Source: Planctomycetaceae bacterium
GTDB taxonomy: Bacteria; Planctomycetota; Planctomycetia; Planctomycetales; Planctomycetaceae
Assembly: GCA_029259815.1 (NCBI GenBank)
Contig: JAJDEJ010000185.1
Coordinates: 1 to 42,209, forward strand
Direction of reading: 5' to 3'
DNA: 42,209 nucleotides
In this document: positions 9,006 through 17,282 of the stretch, one piece after another
Layout of the letters: every line of letters starts with the position of its first letter
Position numbering within the stretch: position 1 is the stretch's first letter
Program-made: the position numbers and the translations under genes
The notes under the pieces: generated by a model
What the model was told of the DNA's origin: nothing
Seen by the model: only the letters and a program-made list of their open reading frames with translations
The model's database searches: none

Positions 9006-10499
9006 TCAGGACAACAGTTCGTGGATGATGTGTCCGTGGGGGATGATGTGTCGGGGGCGGGAGAGTTGGTCAGGGATGGTGGTGAGGTGGGGGTCGAAGC
9101 CGAGGAGGTGATACATTGTCGCAAGAACGTCTTTGGGGTTGGTGTGATCGCTGATCGGATAGCCGCCCTGTTTGTCGGTCTTACCGATCACCTGTCCCGT
9201 GCGAATGCCGGCCCCGAAGAACATACCCCAGTAGGCGCCTGCCCAGTGTTCTCGTCCACCACCAGGGCCGTTGCTGAGCGTGGGAGTGCGGCCATGTTCG
9301 CTGATTACCATAACAAGGGTCTCTTCAAGGAGTCCTCGCTGCTCCATGTCGTCCAGAAAGGCAGGCAGGATCTGATCGAATTTGGGACAGAGGCCGTCCT
9401 TGAGCCGGGGATGATGGTTGTGGTGCGTATCCCAGGCTGCGTTGTTGTCGGTCCAAGTGTCCCAGAAAACAGTGACCACCTTCACGCCCACTTCGATCAA
9501 CCGACGGGCCGTCAGGGCCGACTGGCCGAACAGCGTCAGTCCGTAGCGATCTCGCACGGCTTGAGGTTCGCGGGTCACGTCGAGGGCTCGGGCGACCTCG
9601 GGATTCGCGATCATGGCCATCGCCAGTTTGCGATAATCGTCGTAGGGTAGCACACCCTGGCGAAAGGCTTGTTGTGTTCGGAGTGAGTCAAGCAAGTCGT
9701 CGCGTTTGGACAGCCGCGAGCCCGATACGCCTTCGGGGAGTTCCACCCCTTGGAAACGAAACGCGGACTCGGGCGTGATCCCGTCCCAAGGATCGAAGCG
9801 GGTCAGGATGGGAGTGGATCCGGCGATCGACGGTGACCCGACCGGTAGCGCCCCTTGGCCGTGGAATGTGGGAATGACCGGGTTAAAGGCCTGCCCCAGC
9901 CATCCCGCCTTGTGCTGCCATCTCCCTGGTCCGGTCTTCTCGTTAAGGGCCCATGGGAGCACCATGTTCACAGGGATGCCGGTCGAGAGCATGCTGATGC
10001 CCTGCTGCATCCAGAGGTATTCCAGGACGGAGCCGATGTACGGCTGATGCAGAGGGCTGCTGCCGTCCCCTTCGAGGGCCGGCGTCGATTCCGACAAACC
10101 GGACAAGGCCACCGTTACCGCATGATTGTTCGACGAATGTGTCATCGAACGAATCAGGGCCGTGTGGTGCAGGTTACGGGCGACGTTCGGCAGGTGCTCA
10201 CAAGCCGCAATGCCGGGGAGACTGGTCGAGATCGAATCGAATTCACCGCGTTGCTCGACCGGAGCGTTCGGCTTGGGATCGAGCGTGTCCATCTGACTGG
10301 GCGCGCCATACAGATAGAGGATCACGACCGATTTGGCACGGACCTCTGTTGGCACCACGCCTGTCGAAGTCGACGCGGCATCCAGGGGTTGTGAGAGGAC
10401 ACCGCCGGCTCCCAGACCCAGCAGGCCCGCTCCTCCCGCCTTCAGGAACTGACGACGATCAGTGCGAGTTTGTGAGAAGATGTGAGAGGGATGACTCAT
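9006..10499 (-). CDS. DUF1501 protein, Tat-exported
   Basis: The N-terminus has a twin-arginine motif (D-R-R-Q-F-L-K) followed by a Gly/Ala/Leu-rich hydrophobic segment, predicting folded export. The 497-residue body has the DUF1501 layout with alkaline-phosphatase-fold hallmarks: FLNGG-like LYLYGAPSQMDTLDPKP near residue 60, HSSNNHAVTVALSG, and near the end VISEHGRTPTLSNGPGGGREHW. Planctomycetes have many such sulfatase-like proteins, usually beside cytochrome-containing DUF1549/DUF1553 partners, which are missing here. It is divergent from the GntR regulator, and the palindromes between them suggest shared control. I see no clear Shine-Dalgarno. Confidence 0.92.
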   Translation of the reverse strand: MSHPSHIFSQTRTDRRQFLKAGGAGLLGLGAGGVLSQPLDAASTSTGVVPTEVRAKSVVILYLYGAPSQMDTLDPKPNAPVEQRGEFDSISTSLPGIAACEHLPNVARNLHHTALIRSMTHSSNNHAVTVALSGLSESTPALEGDGSSPLHQPYIGSVLEYLWMQQGISMLSTGIPVNMVLPWALNEKTGPGRWQHKAGWLGQAFNPVIPTFHGQGALPVGSPSIAGSTPILTRFDPWDGITPESAFRFQGVELPEGVSGSRLSKRDDLLDSLRTQQAFRQGVLPYDDYRKLAMAMIANPEVARALDVTREPQAVRDRYGLTLFGQSALTARRLIEVGVKVVTVFWDTWTDNNAAWDTHHNHHPRLKDGLCPKFDQILPAFLDDMEQRGLLEETLVMVISEHGRTPTLSNGPGGGREHWAGAYWGMFFGAGIRTGQVIGKTDKQGGYPISDHTNPKDVLATMYHLLGFDPHLTTIPDQLSRPRHIIPHGHIIHELLS

Positions 10500-10567
10500 A
10501 GCTGGGTTTCGTCGAGTGATAGTACTGTCAACACGGAAGTCCTGACTTGACGGTCCCCACAGCCGCC

Positions 10568-10596
10568 TGTAATGTTACAACAATGTTCGAACATTG
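10568..10596. promoter_or_regulatory. Putative operator: two palindromes in the divergent promoter region
   Basis: CAATGTTCGAACATTG (10581-10596) is a perfect 16-bp palindrome. Immediately left of it, TGTAATGTTACA (10568-10579) is a near-perfect dyad (TGTAA-N2-TTACA). They lie between the minus-strand DUF1501 start and the GntR regulator. FCD-type GntR proteins bind short dyads in their own promoters, so this is the likely operator; the assignment to this regulator is inference. Confidence 0.65.
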
Positions 10597-10638
10597 CAAG
10601 AACAACTCCTTCTTTTGCTGTTTAAGAGACCAAACATC

Positions 10639-11301
10639 GTGCCTGAAACCAAGAGTCTGGGACGCCGGGCGTACTGTGAATTGCGGGATCGTATTCTCAG
10701 CGGTCAACTCCAACCGGGGGAACGACTCTCCCTGAGAGGGGTGGCGAACTCGCTAGAGATGAGCATGGCTCCAGTGGGGGAGGCGTTGCGGGAACTCTCA
10801 CGGGACGGCTTGGTGGAACTCGAACCCGGTTGGGGGACGCGCGTGCGGCAACTCGATGCGGAAAGCCTGCACAGTCAACATGTGTTGCGGACTGCACTGG
10901 AGTGTGAAGCCGCCAGACAGTGTGCCTGCAAGGCGTCGGACGAACAACTCGCCGAACTGCTCCGTCTGGCCGAATCACTGGACAAGGCGATCGACACCCG
11001 CAGCAGCCCCGAACAGGTTTCTGAGTTGGACTCGCGGTTCCATCTTCAGATCGCCAAGTTGGCCAAAGCACCGAGTCTCGTCAAGGCGCTGCGGTCCAAT
11101 CAACTGGTCAGGCTGTTGGCTCGCGGGAGTGAGATTGCCCATCATGTTGACCGGCCTGCTGATCAGCATGTGGTCCTCGTGAAGTCGTTTCAAAGTCACG
11201 ATCCCGATATTGCAGAGCAGGCCATGCGTCAACACTGCCTGGAGTCAATGCGGCTGCAAATGCAGGAAGCAGGATTTGGTGATTGGCTGGGGAACTCATG
11301 A
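10639..11301 (+). CDS. GntR-family transcriptional regulator, FCD subfamily
   Basis: An N-terminal winged helix (AYCELRDRILSGQLQPGERLS, then SLEMSMAPVGEALRELSRDG, GTRVRQL) is followed by an all-helical FCD ligand-binding domain. The usual metal/ligand residues are present: D-x-x-F-H (ELDSRFH) and His residues in IAHHVDRPADQH and RQHCLE. Such regulators usually sense the carboxylic acid degraded by the adjacent operon. In the recognition helix the normally conserved Arg of P-V-R-E-A-L is Gly (P-V-G-E-A-L), which may change DNA contact. I prefer the GTG at 10639; the frame is open to a TTG at 10594, but that codon lies inside the palindrome. Its stop overlaps the next start (ATGA). Confidence 0.85.
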   Translation: MPETKSLGRRAYCELRDRILSGQLQPGERLSLRGVANSLEMSMAPVGEALRELSRDGLVELEPGWGTRVRQLDAESLHSQHVLRTALECEAARQCACKASDEQLAELLRLAESLDKAIDTRSSPEQVSELDSRFHLQIAKLAKAPSLVKALRSNQLVRLLARGSEIAHHVDRPADQHVVLVKSFQSHDPDIAEQAMRQHCLESMRLQMQEAGFGDWLGNS

Positions 11302-12104
11302 AGATTGTGCGATTCTTAGGGCCAGACGGCCGCGAGCATGTTGGCTGTCAGCAAGATGATGGCAAGTTGCAGCTCATCGAGGGAGACATCTTCAGTGACT
11401 GGTCGCTTACGAACGATGTGCTGCCGGTCGGCCGACTCCTCCCGCCGATCGCCCCGACCAACATCATTGGCCTCGGGATTAATTATCGCCAGCACGCGAC
11501 CGAATCGGGGATGGAGTTTCCTCAGCATCCCATCTTCTTCATGAAGCCGACCAGCACTGTGATCGCCTCCGGCCAGCCGATCATGATTCCAAAGTGCTGT
11601 CATCTCGAGGGAGAGGTGGACTACGAATGTGAACTTGCAGTCGTGATCCGTCGTGACGCACGCGACGTTTCGGAAGAGGATGCACTGGACTACGTCCTCG
11701 GATACACCGCTGCTAACGACGTCTCTGCGCGGAAATGGCAACTCCATGGCGGCGGAGGTCAGTGGATTCGCGGGAAGAGCTTCGACACCTTTTGTCCGCT
11801 GGGTCCGGTACTCACCACATGTGACGAGATTCCTGACCCGCAATCACTAGCGATCAAGACGGAACTGAACGGCCAAATGATGCAGGATCACACGACTGCA
11901 GACATGATCTTTAAAGTGCGTGAGCTGATTCGATTCCTCAGTCAGGACACGACGTTGTTAGCGGGATCGGTGATCCTCACGGGGACACCTCAGGGAGTCG
12001 GATTCGCACGCAAGCCGCCGGTCTGGTTGAAGCCGGGGGATGAAGTCGTTGTGGAGATCGAGCAGATCGGTCGCCTTGTGTCACCTGTCGTTGCTGCGCA
12101 GTGA
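11298..12104 (+). CDS. Fumarylacetoacetate hydrolase (FAH) family protein
   Basis: The 268-residue product has the FAH fold signature: GLGINYRQHATESG, then the metal ligands in EGEVDYECELAVVI, GYTAANDVSARKWQ, GKSFDTFCPLGP, and the C-terminal GSVILTGTPQGVGFARKPP. Family members hydrolyse or decarboxylate 2-keto acids or cleave C-C bonds in acylpyruvates; many in sugar-acid pathways act on 2-keto-3-deoxy acids. The ATG at 11298 overlaps the regulator stop by 4 bp, so the regulator and this gene form the head of the operon. In this company a role in sugar-acid or lactone catabolism is likely; the exact substrate is unknown. Confidence 0.92.
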   Translation: MKIVRFLGPDGREHVGCQQDDGKLQLIEGDIFSDWSLTNDVLPVGRLLPPIAPTNIIGLGINYRQHATESGMEFPQHPIFFMKPTSTVIASGQPIMIPKCCHLEGEVDYECELAVVIRRDARDVSEEDALDYVLGYTAANDVSARKWQLHGGGGQWIRGKSFDTFCPLGPVLTTCDEIPDPQSLAIKTELNGQMMQDHTTADMIFKVRELIRFLSQDTTLLAGSVILTGTPQGVGFARKPPVWLKPGDEVVVEIEQIGRLVSPVVAAQ

Positions 12105-12178
12105 CCATGCATCAAATCCATTCACAACAGAGCGAAAACGAATCGGCGAACGCCGACCACCTGTCATAAGGAAACCCG

Positions 12179-13075
12179 ATGGACAAACTGATCATCACAG
12201 TCACGTGCGACTCGACGATGGCCTATCCGAGCAATCCGCACAACCCCACGCCCAAGGGTTACGAGGAGGTGGCGAAGGAGTATGTCCGGTCCGTAAACGC
12301 CGGTGCGAGCATCTGCCACCTGCACGGCCCTTATACGATTGATGAAACCATTCGGGACGACGGCACGCGGCTGTCCGATCTCGATATTCCCGGATGGGGA
12401 CGATTCCGCGATGACATCCTGCAGGAGTGCGGCTCGACCGAGCCGATCATTCAGTACGGGATCGCCAACGGTCGCTTCCCGCAGCGGAAGGAACTGATGA
12501 AGGACCAGCAGCCCGATATGATCTCGACCTGCTTCAATCCTCATGATGAGTGCTTCGATTATGAGCCGGGCTGCGATCCAGTCGAACTATACGGGTTGCA
12601 CAACCGCCCGGAACTGCAGGAGTACTGCCGTGTCACGAGTGAGTTGGGCGTCAAAATCGAAGCTGAGTGTTTTCATTACGGCGGCGTCTGGAATGCGGAG
12701 CGAATGCTGAAGAAAGGGCTGCTCAAGCCGCCCGTGTGGATTACGTTCTTCCTCGGCTGGCGGGGAGGCAGCTACACGCCGCCCACCGTCGAAGCGATGC
12801 TCTACAACCATCATCATCTCCCAGACGGCTTCCTCTACAACACCAGTGTGATGGATCCCGAGTTGCAATGGCGAATCCTCACGACGGCCATCATTCTCGG
12901 GGGACACGTGCGGGTCGGCATGGAAGACAACCCGTTCCTTTCGCCGGGCGAGTATGCGACCAGCAATGCCCAACTGGTTGAGAAGATCGTCCGAATTTCC
13001 CGTGAACTGGGACGAGAAGTCGCCACACCGGACGAAGCACGAGCCATCATCTGGCCGGAAGGAGCCGGTGCATAA
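12179..13075 (+). CDS. Beta-keto acid cleavage enzyme (BKACE, DUF849)
   Basis: BKACE enzymes condense a beta-keto acid with acetyl-CoA and split it to acetoacetate and a CoA ester. The zinc ligands are visible: H-L-H in ASICHLHGP (residues ~47-49) and the His/Glu region GGHVRVGMEDNPF near residue 240. ILTTAIILGG and the TIM-barrel pattern also fit. The 298-residue length is typical. AAGGAAA 5 nt before ATG is a good ribosome-binding site. The substrate pocket is not readable from sequence; the neighbours argue against the lysine-pathway substrate (3-keto-5-aminohexanoate). The stop overlaps the next start by one base. Confidence 0.9.
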   Translation: MDKLIITVTCDSTMAYPSNPHNPTPKGYEEVAKEYVRSVNAGASICHLHGPYTIDETIRDDGTRLSDLDIPGWGRFRDDILQECGSTEPIIQYGIANGRFPQRKELMKDQQPDMISTCFNPHDECFDYEPGCDPVELYGLHNRPELQEYCRVTSELGVKIEAECFHYGGVWNAERMLKKGLLKPPVWITFFLGWRGGSYTPPTVEAMLYNHHHLPDGFLYNTSVMDPELQWRILTTAIILGGHVRVGMEDNPFLSPGEYATSNAQLVEKIVRISRELGREVATPDEARAIIWPEGAGA

Positions 13076-13896
13076 TGCCCTGTATCAACGCCATCAGCTT
13101 CCACCGGTATCCGAGCATCGAGATGATCTGCCATCTCGTGCGGGACGCCGGTTTTGATACTCTGGAGCTGTCGCGACCTCACTTCTATGAGAAGTTGACG
13201 ACGGAAGGGACACGACGTCGATTCGCGGAGTGGGCAGCCGAGTTGGGGCTGAGCCTGTATGGCTTCGATTGCTGGGTTGAGGTCGATCCCTACACATCGT
13301 TTGAGGAAACGTTGGCCGACTTCCTCCGCGCCATCGATTGGGCCTGCGATCTCGGTCTCGGGATGATCATCAGCCACGACCCGTGGAACCACGTCAACAG
13401 CGACCGCAACCCGAGTGAATGTCTGTCAGTCAACGTCAGTCTGTTCCGACGAGTGGCTGACCAGTGCTCGGAACGTGGACTTCAGCTCGTCTTCGAGCCT
13501 CACCCAGATACTCTCAGCATGCAGAACGCTTGGGCCATTGACTTCATCGATCAGGTTGCTGGTGTCTCATCGCCGGAGACCGTGGGGTTGCTCTATGACT
13601 GCTGCCACTACGGTGTCGGTCAGCCCGAGACATATGCCCTGTCCATTGGCGAACTGGGAAGCCGGATTCGTCACATCCATTTCTCCGATGGGGACCGCAA
13701 GACTTACGCCCTGCACTTGGCCCCGGGAGATGGAGACCTTGATCTGCAGGGAATCGTAACGGCCTTTCAGTCAATTGATTATCGAGGCACATTGACGAGT
13801 GATGTCTTTAACAATCCCATGCTGGAGGATTGTGCCCGGCGCAGTGTGAAGCGAATTCATGAGGTCGAAACATCCTTAGGGTTAGCGTCGTCATGA
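13075..13896 (+). CDS. Sugar phosphate isomerase/epimerase-like TIM barrel (AP endonuclease 2 fold)
   Basis: The protein (273 residues) has the xylose isomerase-like barrel with the usual metal set: Glu in LVFEPHPDT, Asp and His in LLYDCCHYGVG, His in RHIHFSDGD, and an acidic residue in LTSDVF, where Glu is more common. Members epimerise or isomerise sugars, inosose or keto-sugar acids, or dehydrate them. ATG overlaps the TAA of the BKACE gene (TAATG), and its own stop overlaps the next start (ATGA), so it is embedded in a coupled operon. Confidence 0.88.
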   Translation: MPCINAISFHRYPSIEMICHLVRDAGFDTLELSRPHFYEKLTTEGTRRRFAEWAAELGLSLYGFDCWVEVDPYTSFEETLADFLRAIDWACDLGLGMIISHDPWNHVNSDRNPSECLSVNVSLFRRVADQCSERGLQLVFEPHPDTLSMQNAWAIDFIDQVAGVSSPETVGLLYDCCHYGVGQPETYALSIGELGSRIRHIHFSDGDRKTYALHLAPGDGDLDLQGIVTAFQSIDYRGTLTSDVFNNPMLEDCARRSVKRIHEVETSLGLASS

Positions 13897-14924
13897 AAGC
13901 AGCAGTGCTAAGGTCGATCGGACAGCCGTTCGCGGTCGAAGACGTTCCCGATCCGATCATCGGTCCGGACGAAGTGCTCGTCGCCACACGGACGTGCGGC
14001 ATCTGTCGGACCGATCTCCACATTCAGGACGGGTTGGCGTACGTCCCCGGACTGCCACATGTCCCCGGCCATGAGCCGGCTGGCGTGATCGCCGATGTGG
14101 GACGTGATGTTGATGGGTTTCAGGTCGGCCAACGGGTCGTACCTCACTTGTTTGTGAGCAGTGGCGACTGCCGATTCACCCGCACGGGCCAGCATGCACA
14201 AGCAACGCATTTGCAGGGCATCATCGGTGTCACGCTTCCGGGTGGATTTGCGGAGTACTTCAAAGCTCCGGCTGAGAATCTGCTCCCGTTACCCGATAAC
14301 GTTCCCTTCGATGTCGGAGGGTTGACGAGCTGTGCAGTGATTACCGCCGTTCATGCCTATCGCAAGTCCGGCCTGCAGATGGGGCGATCAGCGGTCGTGC
14401 TCGGCGCGGGGGGAATCGGACTGATGCTCGTCCAGCTTCTCAAGCAGGCTGGCGTGCGGACGATTGCCGTGAGTCGCTCACCGGACAGTCTGCGTCTCGC
14501 TACACAGGCAGGAGCGGAATTGTCTCTATCGATCGAGCAAGCTGGCACTGCGGGACGCATCCGTGAGTTTGTCGGTTCAGGAAAGGACGGGGCCGACTGC
14601 ATCTTCGAGATGGTCGGTCGAGCAGAGACGATGCGGGCGGGAGCAGACTATACCTGTCGAGGAGGTCGAATCATCGTCATCGGCGAGGAGGCTGAATTCC
14701 CTGCGATTGACACCATCCAAATCGCTCAGCGGGAACTGGAGATCATTGGCTCTCGAAACGGTGGTCGTCAGGATGCCATCGATGCACTGGAGATGCTCTC
14801 AGCCGGGATTGTTCGGCCGCACATCGCCGGATCGTATGCACTCGATGAGATTAACGAAGCCATGTCATTGGTTCGCAACAGAAAAGCACGAGGACGCGTG
14901 ATCGTCAACGTCGCTTCGGAATGA
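13893..14924 (+). CDS. Zinc-type alcohol dehydrogenase, structural-zinc site mostly lost
   Basis: This MDR-family dehydrogenase (343 residues) has the catalytic zinc set Cys35 (TCGICRTD), His60-Glu61 (VPGHEPAG) and a Rossmann G-A-G-G-I-G motif for NAD(P) near residue 170. The lobe that normally carries four structural zinc Cys is still recognisable, but three positions are Ser90, Thr96 and Ala104; only Cys93 remains. The enzyme probably oxidises a secondary hydroxyl of the operon substrate. Four-base overlaps join it to both neighbours. Confidence 0.9.
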   Translation: MKAAVLRSIGQPFAVEDVPDPIIGPDEVLVATRTCGICRTDLHIQDGLAYVPGLPHVPGHEPAGVIADVGRDVDGFQVGQRVVPHLFVSSGDCRFTRTGQHAQATHLQGIIGVTLPGGFAEYFKAPAENLLPLPDNVPFDVGGLTSCAVITAVHAYRKSGLQMGRSAVVLGAGGIGLMLVQLLKQAGVRTIAVSRSPDSLRLATQAGAELSLSIEQAGTAGRIREFVGSGKDGADCIFEMVGRAETMRAGADYTCRGGRIIVIGEEAEFPAIDTIQIAQRELEIIGSRNGGRQDAIDALEMLSAGIVRPHIAGSYALDEINEAMSLVRNRKARGRVIVNVASE

Positions 14925-16357
14925 TGAGGGTATCTGCCATGTCATATCTGTCACACAAATTCGGAGCCGGGCAAGCGAAGCCTTTCCGGGGGACGATGGA
15001 CCGTCGCACGCTCTTGCGTCTCGGTGCACTGGGGAGTATTGGCCTCTCGTTGCCGAACCTGTTACAGGCGGACACCTCTGGTCATTTCGACGCGATGCCG
15101 AGTTTCGGCCGGGCCAAGCGATGTCTGCTCGTGTTCCTCAACGGAGGGCCATCCCAACTCGACTTCTGGGACATGAAGCCCGAAGCTCCGGCTGAAATTC
15201 GCGGCGAACTGAGTCCAATCCCCACTAACGTCACCGGCATTCAAGTCAGTGAGCTGCTGCCGCGCATGGCACGGCAAATGGACAAGTTCAAAATCGTGCG
15301 GTCCGTTACTCATCCCTGTTCGGTCCATACCACAGGGGTATACACGATGTTGACCGGGACGGTCCATCGCACCCCGAAGGTCGATCAGAACCGGGCACAA
15401 CCGAATGACCATCCGCATCTTGGTTCGATCTACGCCCGATCGCACGGTTGGTGCGAAGGGGGTCCTCCGTTCGTGACGCTGCCGACGCTGTTTCGCGCCC
15501 CACCGGTCACCGGCATCTGGGCCGGTCAGAACGCGGGATTTCTCGGCCGACGGTTCGACCCGTTGGTCGTTCACGGCGACAAACAGACGACCGCCTTTTC
15601 CATGCCGACGATCGAGTTGCCGCAATCCATGGGAGTCCGACGACTGGAGAATCGTCGCGGCCTGCTCGCTCAGTTCAATCAACAGTTTGAGCAGATCGAG
15701 CAGACGACCATGTTAGACGACCTAGACGTGACTTACGAACAGGCCTATCAGTTGTTGCGATCCCGTGACATCACCTGGGCCGCCGATCTGGAGATGGAAA
15801 GCGACCAGATGCGCGACGGATATGGTCGTCATCTATTCGGGCAAGGGTTACTGTTGGCCAGACGATTTCTCGAAGCCCAGGTCCCGCTCGTAACGGTGTA
15901 TTGGATCGACCCCGAGCCACCGGGTCCTGGCGGCGGAGAGTTCGATTCGCATGGACGCATCTTTCATCACCTGCGAGAACGGTTGGCCGCTCCCACCGAT
16001 CAGGGCTTGGCCGCACTGATCGTTGATCTTTCGGAGAGAGGCCTACTCGACGACACATTGGTCGTCGTCATGAGCGAATTTGGACGCTCTCCTCGCATCA
16101 ATGCGGACGCGGGACGGGATCACTGGCCGCAGGTCCAGTCCATTCTGCTGGCCGGAGCCGGCATCTCGGGAGGAACCATTTACGGCGCCTCCGACAGGCA
16201 CGCCGAAGAGGTTCTCTCCGATCCGGTAACACCGCCCGATCTGGCACAAACGATCTTGCATCTGTTGGGTGTCCCGTCCGAATCGGCATGGCCCGACCTC
16301 GACGGACGCATTATCCGGGCTTGTCATGGAACACCAGTGGAAGGTCTCATCGCATAA
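14921..16357 (+). CDS. DUF1501 protein inside the catabolic operon, Tat signal
   Basis: The 478-residue product has a twin-arginine motif (MDRRTLLRLGALG) followed by a hydrophobic stretch. The DUF1501 core shows LLVFLNGGPSQLDFWDMKP, VRSVTHPCSVHTTGVYTML, HLFGQGLLLARRFLEAQVPLVTVYW and VVMSEFGRSPRINADAGRDHW, matching the divergent gene at 9006-10499. A Tat-exported phosphatase/sulfatase-fold protein translated in a 4-base overlap with a cytosolic dehydrogenase is unusual. It may release or de-modify the substrate before uptake. The start could also be the ATG at 14939. Confidence 0.92.
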   Translation: MMRVSAMSYLSHKFGAGQAKPFRGTMDRRTLLRLGALGSIGLSLPNLLQADTSGHFDAMPSFGRAKRCLLVFLNGGPSQLDFWDMKPEAPAEIRGELSPIPTNVTGIQVSELLPRMARQMDKFKIVRSVTHPCSVHTTGVYTMLTGTVHRTPKVDQNRAQPNDHPHLGSIYARSHGWCEGGPPFVTLPTLFRAPPVTGIWAGQNAGFLGRRFDPLVVHGDKQTTAFSMPTIELPQSMGVRRLENRRGLLAQFNQQFEQIEQTTMLDDLDVTYEQAYQLLRSRDITWAADLEMESDQMRDGYGRHLFGQGLLLARRFLEAQVPLVTVYWIDPEPPGPGGGEFDSHGRIFHHLRERLAAPTDQGLAALIVDLSERGLLDDTLVVVMSEFGRSPRINADAGRDHWPQVQSILLAGAGISGGTIYGASDRHAEEVLSDPVTPPDLAQTILHLLGVPSESAWPDLDGRIIRACHGTPVEGLIA

Positions 16358-16434
16358 TTTCTCTTTCATTCGTCATGGCCAGCACTTCATCGGCCAAGAC
16401 GCACTCAACGGTCTCAACGGGACGTTGAATTCTT

Positions 16435-17268
16435 ATGAAAACCAATCTCGTCAAAGAGGTCCTCAATGCGGGTCGCCTGGCGATCGGCAGCGAAGTCTCA
16501 CGGTTGCCGGGCACTGACATTCCCAACATTTACGCCGCGGTCGGGTTTGACTTCGTGTTCATCGACATGGAGCACACGCCCTTCAGCCTGGAGACGGTCG
16601 CGGGACTCATTCGCGCAGCCAGGCAGGAGGGCATCGTGCCCATCGTCCGTGTCCCGCAAGCGGAGTACGCCTTTGTCTGCCGGGTTCTCGATGCCGGAGC
16701 ACAAGGGGTCATCGTTCCGCGGGTCAACACTCCGCAAACGGTCGAGCAGCTCGTCAGTTGGATGCGTTACCCGCCGCATGGCATCCGGGGATTCGCCTGC
16801 ACGTTCGCCCAAACGGACGGCGAGGCCGTTGGTTTGGGAGCATTCATGAAAGCCGCCAATAACGAGACCCTGCTCGTAATCCAAATTGAAAGGGCCGAGG
16901 CAATGGCCAACCTCGACGAGATGCTTTCCATCGAAGGTGTGGACGTTGCCTGTTTGGGGTATATGGACCTCACCATCGACATGGGGTCTCCCGGCCAGGT
17001 TGATCATCCGGAGGTCGTGGCAGCAATTGACCGGCTCATCGAGACGTCAAATCGGCACGGCGTCGCGCCCGGAATCATCTCTCCTGACATGGAAGTTCTG
17101 GAGAAATGGATTGCCCGGGGGATGAGGTTCGTCTCTCATGCGACTGATGCAATCCTGCTGCAATCTGCGGCCAACGCCGCCTCGCAACGACTGCGGGCCA
17201 GTTGCAATCAACGGAAACTCACCCCGTCGAACGACATGGAGTTGACCGGCAGCCAACGGAACACCTGA
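16435..17268 (+). CDS. HpcH/HpaI-type class II aldolase
   Basis: The 277-residue enzyme has the family motifs: VFIDMEHTPFSLETV, metal-binding Glu in LLVIQIERAEAMANLDEM, the downstream Asp in ACLGYMDLTIDMGSPG, and GAQGVIVPRVNTPQ. Members cleave 2-keto-3-deoxy-sugar acids or 4-hydroxy-2-oxo acids to pyruvate plus an aldehyde with Mg/Mn/Co. With the dehydrogenase, isomerase and FAH protein it forms a plausible route from an aldonate or uronate derivative to pyruvate. The C-terminal ~20 residues (after RLRASC) look like an unconserved tail. It is separated from the DUF1501 gene by 77 bp. Confidence 0.92.
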   Translation: MKTNLVKEVLNAGRLAIGSEVSRLPGTDIPNIYAAVGFDFVFIDMEHTPFSLETVAGLIRAARQEGIVPIVRVPQAEYAFVCRVLDAGAQGVIVPRVNTPQTVEQLVSWMRYPPHGIRGFACTFAQTDGEAVGLGAFMKAANNETLLVIQIERAEAMANLDEMLSIEGVDVACLGYMDLTIDMGSPGQVDHPEVVAAIDRLIETSNRHGVAPGIISPDMEVLEKWIARGMRFVSHATDAILLQSAANAASQRLRASCNQRKLTPSNDMELTGSQRNT

Positions 17269-17282
17269 CAAAACGTACGGAC

